Numbered from the stretch's first letter, positions 42,786 to 51,724 are shown. The stretch: 64,000 nucleotides of DNA from Actinopolymorpha sp. NPDC004070 (GCF_040610475.1 NZ_JBEXMJ010000010.1:62001-126000), one strand, 5' to 3'. Translations and numbers: made by a program. Notes: a model not told the origin generated them from the letters alone.

Positions 42786-43278
42786 CGAAGTGTGTCCTCG
42801 TCGTACGTGGAAGTCGTGGGGTCGGGCGATGCGCGGCTGCCGCTCGCGGTGCATGGGCAGGGTCGGCCGGGCCATTCCCGGGTCGGAGCTGGCCGGGCCT
42901 GGTCGGGCCTGTTTCGTCTGGCCGAGAGGTGCCGGACCGGCGCCGTCCTGGCCGGTCCCGATCTGCCCTGACGCGGCGGCTCGAGTCAGCGCGGCGGGTC
43001 GGAGTCGGCCTTGCGCGCGGCCGCGGTCAGTGCCCGGGAGGGGGCCACCTCGCGGCCGGCCGGCCGTACGGATGGGTGAGCGTTTGTCCGCCACGGCGCC
43101 GGAGCGCCCTGCAGCGAGCTCATCGGGTCTCTCCTCTGCCTCGGCGCAGCCGACGGATCGCGGCTGGCAACCTCCGAGGCGTACGTTTCGCACGCTACAC
43201 GAGATTCACACACTCATGAAGCTTGTTTACAGCGTTATGCTTGGGAAGCTCGCGACGGCGCTGGAGGGTGTGACGAGG
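42786..43278. other. 493-bp divergent intergenic region, exporter / GbsR-MarR regulator
   Basis: This space should hold both promoters of the exporter and its likely regulator. A small minus-strand ORF with a good ribosome site is at 42986-43123. An AT-richer stretch (43205-43250) includes TTGTTTACAGCGTTATGCTT close to the regulator start and could be promoter or operator. No clear palindrome was found. Confidence 0.4.
42986..43123 (-). CDS. Small hypothetical ORF upstream of the exporter
   Basis: A 45-residue [23 protein letters not shown] to the end [10 protein letters not shown], with GAGGAGAG eight bases before the ATG at 43121-43123. It is polar, without membrane or metal motifs. It could be a leader peptide for the ABC exporter operon or non-coding. 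No family is recognised. Confidence 0.3.
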   Translation of the reverse strand: MSSLQGAPAPWRTNAHPSVRPAGREVAPSRALTAAARKADSDPPR

Positions 43279-43857
43279 ATGACAACCGAGACCACGAGGG
43301 GTGCGGCCCGGCCCACCGAGCGCGACCAGGGCCCCGACCAGAGCCCCGACGGGGGCCGCGACGAGGAAAAGGTCCGGCTGTTCGTCGAGCACATGGCGAT
43401 GGTCTTCGAGAACTGGGGCTTCCCCAGGATGGCCGCCCGGGTGCTGCTGACCATGATGGCCGCCGACGAGGAGTCGCTGACCGCCGGTGATCTCGCCGAG
43501 CGACTCGGGGTGAGCGCGGCCGCGATCTCAGGTGCGGTGCGCTACCTGCAGCACATCGGGATGCTCAGCCGGGAGCCGGTGCCGGGTTCGCGTACGCATC
43601 GCTACCGGCTCCCCGACGACGTGTGGTACGAGACCTCGATCAACAAGCGCGGGGCGCTGGCGAACGTCGCCGCCCTCGCCGACGAGGGTGTTCGGTCACT
43701 CGGCGGCCCGGACACACCATCCGGACGACGGATGGAACAGATGCGCGACTTCTACACCTTCATCGACGAGGCGCTCGACGACCTGATGAAGAAGTGGAAG
43801 GCCGAGCGCAACGCGAAGGCGGAGGGCAGGGCCAGGGCGAGGCGGAGCCAGGGCTAG
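43279..43857 (+). CDS. GbsR/MarR-family transcriptional regulator
   Basis: A 192-residue regulator. A winged helix at about 55-115 carries LTAGDLAERLGVSAAAISGAVRYL as the HTH and GSRTHRYRLPDDVW as the wing; the C-terminal helix (LDDLMKKWKAERNAK) is for dimerisation. It belongs to the MarR-like group that controls adjacent drug-type ABC exporters. ATG at 43279 is preceded by GGAGGG; an ATG at 43216 would add 21 residues. It is divergent from the exporter, likely its repressor. Its stop shares the palindrome CTAG with the convergent gene. Confidence 0.85.
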   Translation: MTTETTRGAARPTERDQGPDQSPDGGRDEEKVRLFVEHMAMVFENWGFPRMAARVLLTMMAADEESLTAGDLAERLGVSAAAISGAVRYLQHIGMLSREPVPGSRTHRYRLPDDVWYETSINKRGALANVAALADEGVRSLGGPDTPSGRRMEQMRDFYTFIDEALDDLMKKWKAERNAKAEGRARARRSQG

Positions 43858-44180
43858 CTCTGGCCCCCGGCACCCTCCGCGAGGGCGCCGTCCCAGCGGG
43901 CGGCGGCCATGTCCACCCGGCCGGATGGTTCGCGAAACGGCGTGCCCTCCCCACGCAGCCGCCGGATCGCCTCGCCGGCGTGACAGTCGGCGGGCCGCCC
44001 GTCCGAACGGACGACCCGCCACCAGGGAACGCTCCCGCCGTAGTGCGACATCACCCAGCCGACCTGGCGGGGACCGCCGTCTCCGAGGTACTCCGCGACG
44101 TCACCGTAGGCGAGCACGGCGCCGGGTGGGATGCGCTCCACGACGGAGAGCACCCGCTCGACGTACTCCTCGGACGGCAT
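43854..44180 (-). CDS. MGMT-domain alkyltransferase-like (ATL) protein lacking the active Cys
   Basis: A 108-residue protein with the DNA-binding part of O6-alkylguanine-DNA alkyltransferase (IPPGAVLAYGDVAEYLG, then VGWVMSHYGG). The acceptor motif PCHRV is PWWRV (52-56), so Trp53 stands where the alkyl-accepting Cys should be. ATL proteins flag alkylated bases for nucleotide excision repair rather than repairing them. The start at ATG 44178-44180 is chosen by fold. It lies just after moeZ on the same strand (40-bp gap), as in the mycobacterial order. Confidence 0.85.
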   Translation of the reverse strand: MPSEEYVERVLSVVERIPPGAVLAYGDVAEYLGDGGPRQVGWVMSHYGGSVPWWRVVRSDGRPADCHAGEAIRRLRGEGTPFREPSGRVDMAAARWDGALAEGAGGQS

Positions 44181-44220
44181 CGGCTCGGTCGGCTCCAGGT
44201 CGTTCAGCCGCGGACGCGGA

Positions 44221-45393
44221 TCAGTAGGACGGCTTGTCGGGCTCGATCTGGCTGACCCAGGCGGAGATGCCGCCCGCGACGTGTACGGCGTCGCCGAAGC
44301 CCGCGCCCTTCGCGGCGGCCAGCGCCTCGGCGGAGCGGCCACCGACCTTGCAGTGCAGCACGACCTGCTTGTCCTTCGGCAGCTTCTCGAACGCCTGGCC
44401 GTTCAGGAACTCACCCTTCGGGATCAGCACCGCGCCGTCGATGTTGACGATGTCGTACTCGTTGGGCTCGCGGACGTCGACCAGCAGGAAGTCACGCTCT
44501 CCGCGCTCCCGGGCGTCCAGCCACTGCTTCAGCGTGCGCACGTCGATGGTGGAGTCGACCACGGCCTCGGCCGCCTCGTCGGAGATCACGCCGCAGAAGG
44601 CCTCGTAGTCGATGAGCTCCTTGACCGGCGCGGTCTCCGGGTCGCGGTTGACCTTGAGCTCACGCCAGCTCATCTCCAGCGCGTCGAAGATCAGCAGCCG
44701 GCCGATCAGCGGCTCGCCGATGCCGGTGATCAGCTTGATCGCCTCGTTGACCATCACCGAGCCGATGGAGGCGCACAGCACGCCGAGCACGCCGCCCTCG
44801 GCGCAGGAGGGAACCATGCCGGGCGGCGGGGGCTCGGGGTAGAGGTCGCGGTAGTGCGGGCCGTGCTCGGCCCAGAACACGCTGACCTGGCCCTCGAACC
44901 GGAAGATCGATCCCCAGACGTAGGGCTTGCCGAGGATGACCGCCGCGTCGTTGACGAGGTAGCGGGTGGCGAAGTTGTCGGTGCCGTCCAGGATCAGGTC
45001 GTAGTCGGCGAAGATCTCCAGCGCGTTGTCGGAGTCGAGCCGTTCCTCGTGCAGGTTGACCCTGACGTAGGGGTTGATCTCGGCGATCGACTCCTTGGCG
45101 GAGACCGCCTTGGGCTTACCGACGTCGCTCTGCCCGTGGATCACCTGGCGCTGGAGGTTGGACTCGTCCACGACGTCGAAGTCGACGATGCCGAGCGTGC
45201 CCACACCGGCGGCTGCGAGGTAGAGAAGGGCCGGGCTGCCGAGACCGCCGGCCCCGATGACGAGGACCTTGGCGTTCTTCAGGCGCTTCTGCCCGTCCAT
45301 GCCGACCTCGGGGATGATGATGTGCCGGGAATACCGGCGTACTTCGTCCACACTGAGGTCGGGGGCTGGCTCGACGAGCGGCGGCACGGACAC
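44221..45393 (-). CDS. moeZ: MoeZ: adenylyltransferase/sulfurtransferase (ThiF plus rhodanese)
   Basis: A 390-residue fusion. The N-terminal MoeB/ThiF domain has RYSRHIIIPEVG, the nucleotide loop GAGGLGS (47-53) and DGTDNFATRYLVND; the C-terminal rhodanese domain has the persulfide Cys348 in HCKVGGRS. It adenylates and then thiolates the C-terminus of small sulfur carriers (MoaD, ThiS or CysO type) for molybdopterin, thiamine or cysteine synthesis. GTG at 45391-45393 has GAGGAG six bases upstream. Length matches mycobacterial MoeZ. Confidence 0.95.
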   Translation of the reverse strand: MSVPPLVEPAPDLSVDEVRRYSRHIIIPEVGMDGQKRLKNAKVLVIGAGGLGSPALLYLAAAGVGTLGIVDFDVVDESNLQRQVIHGQSDVGKPKAVSAKESIAEINPYVRVNLHEERLDSDNALEIFADYDLILDGTDNFATRYLVNDAAVILGKPYVWGSIFRFEGQVSVFWAEHGPHYRDLYPEPPPPGMVPSCAEGGVLGVLCASIGSVMVNEAIKLITGIGEPLIGRLLIFDALEMSWRELKVNRDPETAPVKELIDYEAFCGVISDEAAEAVVDSTIDVRTLKQWLDARERGERDFLLVDVREPNEYDIVNIDGAVLIPKGEFLNGQAFEKLPKDKQVVLHCKVGGRSAEALAAAKGAGFGDAVHVAGGISAWVSQIEPDKPSY

Positions 45394-45467
45394 GTCTGAC
45401 TCCTCGGATTGTCGGGTGTTCCTCTTCGGGGGCAACCACCGGTTTGCCTCCCATGTTCCCGCGCCCC

Positions 45468-45562
45468 GCCGACATGCCCCGGACGGGGTGTCGGCGCCGG
45501 GCCCGAGCGGGGGCGCACCCGACTGGACGGCCGTCACGGCGTCGCCGGGCGGTGACGCCGTG
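45468..45562. terminator. Two hairpins upstream of moeZ
   Basis: One hairpin has CACGGCGTC (45535-45543) and GACGCCGTG (45554-45562). A second has GCCGACA (45468-45474) with CCCC/GGGG inside and TGTCGGC (45489-45495). They lie between the response-regulator remnant and moeZ and could end transcription of the remnant. Confidence 0.4.
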
Positions 45563-45604
45563 CAACCGGGGCATTCCCCGCGTTCCCGGACAGGTTCCCG
45601 GGAC

Positions 45605-45890
45605 TCAGCCCTGCTCGTCCAGCAGGCCGGCGTCGTGGGCAAGCAGCGCGACCTGGACCCGGTTGTTCAGGTCGAGCTTGGTCAGGATGCTCGACACGTG
45701 CGTCTTCACGCGCCGGACCTGCCGACCGCGGCACACGCCCACCCTGCGGGCGCGCAGGCGCGCTCTCGCCGAGAACGACGACACCGACGCCGAGCAGCTT
45801 CGCACCGAACTCGGCCGGCTCGGCGTCGTCGTCCGCGACGAGCACAAACGACAGCAGTGGCGGCGTACGCGACCGATCAGTGGCCCGCAC
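45605..45890 (-). pseudogene. Remnant of a LuxR/NarL-type response regulator
   Basis: The 3-prime end encodes VKTHVSSILTKLDLNNRVQV and then ALLAHDAGLLDEQG, a clear end of a LuxR HTH. Upstream in this frame the sequence is Arg/Ser/Cys-rich and non-homologous, while an adjacent frame reads FVLVADDDAE, which recalls a receiver-domain start. No full receiver or complete HTH is present. It looks like a deleted and frameshifted gene. The short tandem repeat at its start (45892-45936) may mark the rearrangement. Confidence 0.6.
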
Positions 45891-45891
45891 A

Positions 45892-45936
45892 CCTGACCGA
45901 CGGCCCGCGCGCCTGACCGACGGCCCGCGCGCCTGA
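45892..45936. repeat. 20-bp tandem repeat
   Basis: CCTGACCGACGGCCCGCGCG occurs at 45892-45911 and 45912-45931 and is followed by a partial copy. It is wedged between the regulator remnant and the end of the aldo/keto reductase gene. Confidence 0.7.
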
Positions 45937-45946
45937 CGCGCGAACC

Positions 45947-46888
45947 TCAGCGCCCGGGCGGCGGCGCCAGCTGGTCGATCTCGGCCAGCTCCGCCTCGGT
46001 CGGCTCCCAGTCGGCCGCGGCGGCGTTGGCCCGCACCTGTTCGGCGGAGGTGGCGCCGGCGATGACCGAGCCGCAGACGGGCCGCCCCGCCAGCCCGCCG
46101 ACGGCGACCTCCAGCAGGGACCGGTCGTGCTCCTTGGCCCAGGCGGCCAGCGCCTCCACCCGGTCGAGCTTCTCCTCGGTGACGTAGCCCTCCCGGCCGG
46201 CCAGCCGGGAGTTTTCCGGAATCGCCCCTCCGCGCCGGACCTTGCCGGTGAGCAGGCCGTTGGCCAGCGGGAAGTAGGGCAGCACGCCCACGCCGTAGTG
46301 CTCGGCGGCCGGCACGAGGTCGGTCTCGACCGCGCGCTCCAGCAGGGACCAGTGGTTCTGTGCGGAGACGAACGCGGTCGTGCCGAGTTCGCGGGCGACG
46401 TGGTGGGCCTCGGCGAGCTGCCAGCCGGAGAAGTTGGAGTGGCCGAGGTAGCGGACCTTGCCCTCCTTCACCAGCTCGTCGAGCGCGGCCAGGGTCTCCT
46501 CGATCGGGGTGTCCGGATCCGGGCGGTGGATCTGGTAGAGGTCGATGTGGTCGGTGCGCAGCCGCCGCAGCGACGCCTCCACCGCACGGCGGATGTAGGC
46601 ACGCCCTCCCGGCGCACCCGCGACCGGGCCGTACCCCATGTCACCGGCGAACTTCGTGGCCAGCACGACCTCGTCGCGGTGGCCCGCGAGCGCCTGGCCG
46701 AGCAGCTCCTCCGAGCCGCCGCGGTTGCCGTACACGTCGGCGGTGTCGAACAACGTGACGCCGGCGTCGAGGGCGGCGTCGACGACCGCGCGGGTGCCTG
46801 CGAGGTCGAGCCGGCCGCCGAAGTTGTTGCAGCCGAGGCCGACGACCGAGACCAGCAGGCCGGAATGTCCAAGAGATCGATAGCGCAT
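45947..46888 (-). CDS. Aldo/keto reductase
   Basis: A 313-residue TIM-barrel NADPH-dependent oxidoreductase. Asp48 and Tyr53 (FDTADVYGN) and Lys79 (LATKFAG) form the catalytic set, with LGHSNFSGW later. It resembles the YhdN/Kv-beta-like group (start RYRSLGHSGLLVSVVGLG). It probably reduces aldehydes or ketones; no specific substrate is indicated. It stands alone, divergent from the M6 protease. Confidence 0.9.
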   Translation of the reverse strand: MRYRSLGHSGLLVSVVGLGCNNFGGRLDLAGTRAVVDAALDAGVTLFDTADVYGNRGGSEELLGQALAGHRDEVVLATKFAGDMGYGPVAGAPGGRAYIRRAVEASLRRLRTDHIDLYQIHRPDPDTPIEETLAALDELVKEGKVRYLGHSNFSGWQLAEAHHVARELGTTAFVSAQNHWSLLERAVETDLVPAAEHYGVGVLPYFPLANGLLTGKVRRGGAIPENSRLAGREGYVTEEKLDRVEALAAWAKEHDRSLLEVAVGGLAGRPVCGSVIAGATSAEQVRANAAAADWEPTEAELAEIDQLAPPPGR

Positions 46889-47094
46889 GCGGCGACCCTA
46901 CGACCTCGCGCCGACAGACGTTCGCTCCCGAAAATCTTCTGCGAACGATCGGACAGATCTGGCCATCTTGTGCCAGTTTGTGGATCCTTGTGGATCATCG
47001 TCGGCGATGTTGCCGATCATCGACCATCGACAGCGATCGTTTCCAGCACGCCCGTGGCCGGCGACCCCGGCCCCGGGCGTTCCGAAGGAGTCCA

Positions 47095-49407
47095 GTGAGA
47101 GTTCGCAGAGCCACCGCCGCCGTGGCCTCGGTGGTGACAGCGGCCGCCCTCGCCGCCGCCGCGGCCGGGATGCCGGCGTCCGCGTCACCGCCCGCAAAGC
47201 CAGGGGCCGCGCGCACCCATGCGCCCGACGACAAGCCCAACCCGCTCGGCGACAAGATGCGGGCCACCCGCAAGGCCGCCCTGGAGAAGGTTCTGCGCGG
47301 CGAGGCCAAGGTGCAGCGCCGAGGCAAGTCCGACGTCGTTCAGCTGGGCAAGAACAAGTTCGCCCAGCTCAGCATGGAGAAGACCGACAAGATCTTCACC
47401 ATCCTGGTCGACTTCGGGGACAAGACCGACCCCCGCACCGGCGGCTCCCCAGGCCCTGTGCACAACCAGATCCCGGAGCCCAACCGCAGCCGCGACAACA
47501 CAACGCACTGGACGTCCGACTTCAACCGTGCGCACTACCTCGACATGTTCTTCGGCCAGGACGGCGAGTCCATGTCGACGTTCTACCGCGCGCAGTCGCA
47601 GGGCCAGTACACCGTCGCCGGTGACGTGAGCGACTGGGTGCGCCTGCCCTACAACGAGGCGCGGTACGGCAGCAACGAGATCTCCGACGCCGACGGCTCC
47701 TGGAACCTCGTCAAGGACGCCGCCACCGCGTGGTACGACGCCCAGCGCGCCGCGGGCAAGACGCCGGACCAGATCCGCGACTACCTCGCGCAGTTCGACA
47801 ACTGGGACCGCTACGACTTCGACGGCGACGGCAACTTCGACGAGCCGGACGGCTACGTCGACCACTTCCAGGTGGTACACGCCGGCGAGGGCGAGGAGGC
47901 CGGCGGCGGCGCCCAGGGCGCGGACGCGGTCTGGTCCCACCGGTGGTTCGCCTTCCCCGGCGGGGACGAAGGCCCCGAGCTGAACCAGCGCGGCGGCGTG
48001 CCGTTCGGCGAGACCGGCATCTGGGCCGGTGACTACACCACGGAGCCGGAGAACGGCGGGCTCGGCGTCTTCAGCCACGAGTTCGGCCACGACCTCGGGC
48101 TGCCCGACCTCTACGACACCGCGGGCGGGGACAACGGAACCGGGTACTGGACCCTCATGTCCTCCGGCTCGTGGCTCAACCACGGCAAGGACAGCATCGG
48201 CACCACCCCGGGCTACATGGGCGCGTGGGAGAAGCTGCAGCTCGGCTGGGTCGACTACGACGTCGCCTCCCCGGACACCACCAGCACCAACGTGCTCGGG
48301 CCGGCGGAGCTGGAGACCGGCAACCCGCAGGCGCTGGTCGTCCCGCTGCCCAAGGAGCAGGTCGTCGACCACTACAACGACCCCTACTCCGGGTCGTACG
48401 AGTGGTGGGGTGGATCCGACGACTACCTCAACAACGTCCTGCGCCGGCCGATCGACCTGACCGGCAAGTCCGGCCCGGTGACGCTGACCGCCAAGGCGTG
48501 GTACGACATCGAGGAGGGCTACGATTTCCTGCACGCGGAGGTCTCCACCGACGGCGGCACCCACTGGAGCCGGGTCGGCGACCCGGTGACCGGCAAGTCC
48601 GACGGCTGGACCACGCTGACGTACGACCTGTCGAAGTACGCCGGCAAGTCGATCGTCTTCCGGTTCCGCTACGCCACCGACGGCGGCGTCCACTACGCCG
48701 GCCCCATGCTCGACGACATCGCGGTCACCGCGGCCGGTTCCACCGTCTTCTCCGACAACGTGGAGGGTGGCACCAACGGCTGGACCACCAACGGCTGGAA
48801 GCGCATCAACGGCACGGTGACGACGTACAAGGGCAGCTACTACATCGCCGAGAGCCGCCAGTACATCGGGTACGACGACACTCTGCGGACGGGCCCGTAC
48901 AACTTCAACCGGGGCATCACCCGGCCCGACTGGGTGGAGCACTACCCCTACCAGAACGGCCTGCTGGTGACCTACTGGAACGAACGCCAGGAGGACAACA
49001 ACACCGGCAAGCACCCGGGTGAGGGCCTGATCCTGCCGGTCGACGCGCGACCCAAGCCGATCCGGTGGGACACCGGCGCGACGCTCGGCCTGCGCGCCCA
49101 GACCTTCGACGCGACGTTCGGGCCGGAGTCCACCGACCCGCTGTCGCTGAGCCGGGAGGTGCGCAACGGCCGCCAGGTTCAGGTGCAGATCGCGAACGTG
49201 CCGAAGCAGAGCCCGATCACGGTGTTCGACGACTCCCAGCCGAACCGCTACTGGGACGCGTCGCTGCCCAACAACAGCGTGAAGGTCGCGGGGTACGGCG
49301 TCCGGATGAACATCACCGGCCAGTCGGCGGACAAGCAGCAGATGACCGTCGTCGTCCAGCCGGTCCTGAAGAAGAAGCTGACCAAGAAGTTCCAGACGAC
49401 CAGGTGA
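47095..49407 (+). CDS. Secreted M6-family (immune inhibitor A-like) metalloprotease
   Basis: A 770-residue exported protease. A signal peptide (VRVRRATAAVASVVTAAAL) ends near ASA (about residue 30), followed by a propeptide with KKA-like repeats. The catalytic domain has HEFGH at 328-332 and a downstream LPDLYD; the met-turn is WTLMSSGSW. The C-terminal half holds a beta-sandwich domain (FRYATDGGVHYAGPMLDDI) typical of InhA. GTG at 47095 has GAAGGAG upstream; two strong hairpins follow. It degrades extracellular proteins. Confidence 0.9.
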   Translation: MRVRRATAAVASVVTAAALAAAAAGMPASASPPAKPGAARTHAPDDKPNPLGDKMRATRKAALEKVLRGEAKVQRRGKSDVVQLGKNKFAQLSMEKTDKIFTILVDFGDKTDPRTGGSPGPVHNQIPEPNRSRDNTTHWTSDFNRAHYLDMFFGQDGESMSTFYRAQSQGQYTVAGDVSDWVRLPYNEARYGSNEISDADGSWNLVKDAATAWYDAQRAAGKTPDQIRDYLAQFDNWDRYDFDGDGNFDEPDGYVDHFQVVHAGEGEEAGGGAQGADAVWSHRWFAFPGGDEGPELNQRGGVPFGETGIWAGDYTTEPENGGLGVFSHEFGHDLGLPDLYDTAGGDNGTGYWTLMSSGSWLNHGKDSIGTTPGYMGAWEKLQLGWVDYDVASPDTTSTNVLGPAELETGNPQALVVPLPKEQVVDHYNDPYSGSYEWWGGSDDYLNNVLRRPIDLTGKSGPVTLTAKAWYDIEEGYDFLHAEVSTDGGTHWSRVGDPVTGKSDGWTTLTYDLSKYAGKSIVFRFRYATDGGVHYAGPMLDDIAVTAAGSTVFSDNVEGGTNGWTTNGWKRINGTVTTYKGSYYIAESRQYIGYDDTLRTGPYNFNRGITRPDWVEHYPYQNGLLVTYWNERQEDNNTGKHPGEGLILPVDARPKPIRWDTGATLGLRAQTFDATFGPESTDPLSLSREVRNGRQVQVQIANVPKQSPITVFDDSQPNRYWDASLPNNSVKVAGYGVRMNITGQSADKQQMTVVVQPVLKKKLTKKFQTTR

Positions 49408-49414
49408 CACCGGC

Positions 49415-49440
49415 CGATCAGCCGGGCAGCCGGCTGATCG
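49415..49440 (+). terminator. Hairpin terminator after the M6 protease
   Basis: CGATCAGCCGG (49415-49425), loop GCAG, CCGGCTGATCG (49430-49440): a perfect 11-bp stem starting 8 bp after the stop codon. Confidence 0.75.
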
Positions 49441-49469
49441 GGTCACCCGCGGTCATCCGCGGCCACCCG

Positions 49470-49503
49470 GGGCCCCGCCACGCGAGACGTCGTGGCGGGG
49501 CCC
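49470..49503 (+). terminator. Second hairpin terminator in tandem
   Basis: GGGCCCCGCCACG (49470-49482) pairs with CGTGGCGGGGCCC (49491-49503) around an 8-nt loop. Together with the first hairpin it isolates the protease from the polymerase gene downstream. Confidence 0.7.
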
Positions 49504-49574
49504 TCCGCATGTTCACGGCGCGTCGCGGGCGGCCCGCCTGGCCGAACCCGCCGGGACCTAGCAGGATGGTCCCC

Positions 49575-50486
49575 ATGGCAGACAAGGCGACCCGCGTCCG
49601 CATCGACGGGCACGTGCTCTCCCTGTCCAACCTCGACAAGGTGCTCTACCCCGAGGTCGGGTTCACCAAGGGTGAGGTCATCGACTACTACTCCCGGATC
49701 GCACCGGTGCTGCTCCCGCGGCTCACCGACCGCCCGCTGACCCGCAAGCGGTGGCCCGACGGCGTGAGCGGCCAGCCGTTCTTCGAGAAGAACGTCCCCC
49801 GCGGCACCCCCGACTGGGTACGCACCGTCACCGTCGCCTCCCCGGGCAGCACTCGCGACCGGGAGGAGGTCGAGTACGTCGTCGCCGACGACCTGCCGAC
49901 CCTGGTGTGGCTGGCCAACCTCGCCGCCCTGGAGCTGCACGTCCCGCAGTGGCGGGTCGGTCCGCGCGGCGGCGTCCGGAAGCCGGACCTGCTCGTGGTC
50001 GACCTCGACCCCGGACCGCCGGCCGACCTGGTGGCGTGCTGTGAGGTGGCGTTGCTGCTGCGCGACCTCCTCGACGCCGACGGGCTGCGGGCCTGGGCCA
50101 AGACCTCCGGCGGAAAGGGCATGCAGCTGTACGTCCCGATCGCCGAGACCTCCGGGGAGACGACCTCGGCGTATGCCAAGGAGCTGGCCGAGAAGCTCGC
50201 CCACGACCGCCCCGAGCTGGTCGTCTCCTCGATGCGCCGGTCCCTGCGGCCGGGCAAGGTGCTGCTCGACTGGAGCCAGAACAACACTGCGAAGACGACC
50301 ATCGCGGCGTACTCCCTGCGCGGGCGGGAGACCCCGACCGTCTCCACCCCCCTCGCCTGGGAGGAGGTGGAGGGCTGCGAGGAGGCCGGCGCGCTGTCCT
50401 TCGGCCCGGCCGACGTCCTCGACCGGGTGGAGGAGTTCGGAGACCTCTTCGCGGACCTGTCGACGCTGGAGCAGCGGCTGCCCTGA
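49575..50486 (+). CDS. Stand-alone LigD-type polymerase domain protein (NHEJ primase-polymerase)
   Basis: A 303-residue primase-polymerase. It shows SNLDKVLYPEVGFTKGEVI, FFEKNVPRGTPDWV, metal-binding DLD in LLVVDLDPG (about 137-145), SGGKGMQLYVPI, and SMRRSLRPGKVLLDWSQN. In LigD the SGSKGLH motif carries His; here it is Gln, as in some actinobacterial stand-alone copies. It would fill gaps in end joining, working with Ku and a ligase not seen here. ATG at 49575 follows AGGA; an ATG nine bases upstream is in frame. Confidence 0.85.
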   Translation: MADKATRVRIDGHVLSLSNLDKVLYPEVGFTKGEVIDYYSRIAPVLLPRLTDRPLTRKRWPDGVSGQPFFEKNVPRGTPDWVRTVTVASPGSTRDREEVEYVVADDLPTLVWLANLAALELHVPQWRVGPRGGVRKPDLLVVDLDPGPPADLVACCEVALLLRDLLDADGLRAWAKTSGGKGMQLYVPIAETSGETTSAYAKELAEKLAHDRPELVVSSMRRSLRPGKVLLDWSQNNTAKTTIAAYSLRGRETPTVSTPLAWEEVEGCEEAGALSFGPADVLDRVEEFGDLFADLSTLEQRLP

Positions 50487-50682
50487 CCACGTCGCGGCGC
50501 CGGTCGGCTCCGAAGCGTACGCCCGATTCGCGCGGTTCGGGCTGCCGTCGACGGGGCTTCGCGGTTACTGTCGGGTTACCGTCGGGAGGAAGGCGGTGGG
50601 TACGCCGGACTCGAACGGTCGGTTCACCTGCGTCGCGGCCGGTTCGCGCACGGATGGAATGGATGGAATGAGGAGGCAGGCC

Positions 50683-50859
50683 ATGTCCGAGACCGAAGTA
50701 CCCTTCGACGGCGAGGTCGAGGTGCCCGCCCTCGAGGAGGAGCCCGCGGACACCGAGGAGACGGCCGAGGAGTCGGAGGAGCCCGACATCGAAGCGCCCG
50801 AGGCCGACTTTGTCGAACAACACATCGAGGTCGACCTCGATGACGACGACTACCGCTGA
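50683..50859 (+). CDS. Small, very acidic protein upstream of TetR
   Basis: A 58-residue protein, MSETEVPFDGEVEVPALEEE to HIEVDLDDDDYR, nearly half Asp and Glu and without any Lys. A strong AGGAGG lies six bases before the ATG at 50683. It is probably disordered; it could mimic DNA, bind cations or be a protein partner. It ends 22 bp before the TetR gene and may be co-transcribed. I know no family. Confidence 0.6.
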   Translation: MSETEVPFDGEVEVPALEEEPADTEETAEESEEPDIEAPEADFVEQHIEVDLDDDDYR

Positions 50860-50881
50860 CCGCAGGCACTGAGGAGCGCAC

Positions 50882-51499
50882 GTGACCGTGTCCGAGGCCC
50901 GCCCGCGCGGCGGCCGACTTCCCCGGCTGGCCCGACGTGCCCAACTGCTCGACGCGGCACGCCAGGTCTTCGTCGCGGTCGGCTACCACGCCGCCGCGAT
51001 GGACGACATCGCCGACCGCGCGGGAGTCAGCAAACCCGTGCTGTACCAGCACTTCCCGAGCAAGCTCGAGCTGTATCTCGCCCTGCTCGACGCCACCTGC
51101 GACGGCCTGGTGGACGCCGTACGCACCGCGCTGGCCTCGACGACCGACAACCAGCAGCGGGTTGCGGCGACGATGCGGGCCTACCTCGACTTCGTGAGCG
51201 ACGAGGACGGCACGTTCCGCCTGGTGTTCGAGTCCGACCTGACCGGCGAGCCCGCCGTCCGCGAGCGGGTGGAGCGGGTGGCGCACCAGTGCGCGGACGC
51301 CATCGCCGACGTCATCCAGGAGGACACCGGGGTTTCCCGCGAGCAGGCGCTGCTGCTGGCGGCCGGGCTCGCCGGCACCGCGCAGGTCACCGCACGGTGG
51401 TGGCTGTCCTCGGAGGGCTCGATCGGCCGGGACGAGGCCGCCAGGCTGTTGACCACCCTCGCCTGGCGGGGTCTGCGGGGGTTCCCGCGGGCAGAATGA
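50882..51499 (+). CDS. TetR-family transcriptional regulator
   Basis: A 205-residue regulator. The HTH lies at about 20-66, with LLDAARQVFVAVGYHAAAMD then DIADRAGVSKPVLYQHFPSK. The C-terminal ligand domain has FRLVFESDLTGEP. The position before DUF3107 and near rhlE corresponds to mycobacterial Rv3208, a TetR of unclear targets. GTG start at 50882. The target may be its own operon, but no operator was identified. Confidence 0.9.
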   Translation: MTVSEARPRGGRLPRLARRAQLLDAARQVFVAVGYHAAAMDDIADRAGVSKPVLYQHFPSKLELYLALLDATCDGLVDAVRTALASTTDNQQRVAATMRAYLDFVSDEDGTFRLVFESDLTGEPAVRERVERVAHQCADAIADVIQEDTGVSREQALLLAAGLAGTAQVTARWWLSSEGSIGRDEAARLLTTLAWRGLRGFPRAE

Positions 51500-51724
51500 C
51501 CACCGCCGCGGCGGCGTTTCACCTGGTTCTGCCCGCTCCGCGGCGGGTGCGGCAAAGGGACGAAGCGGGATGATCCTGCGCGACTTAGTGCACGTTCTCG
51601 GCTAGCCTCGTCCCGCCGGTGCACCATGGGGGTTAGAGGCCGCCGAACTGGGGCACCGGCGGTCAACCGACCGACAATGCGCCCCGACACATGGACAAAA
51701 CGACGAAGAAGAGAGGGCGACCAC

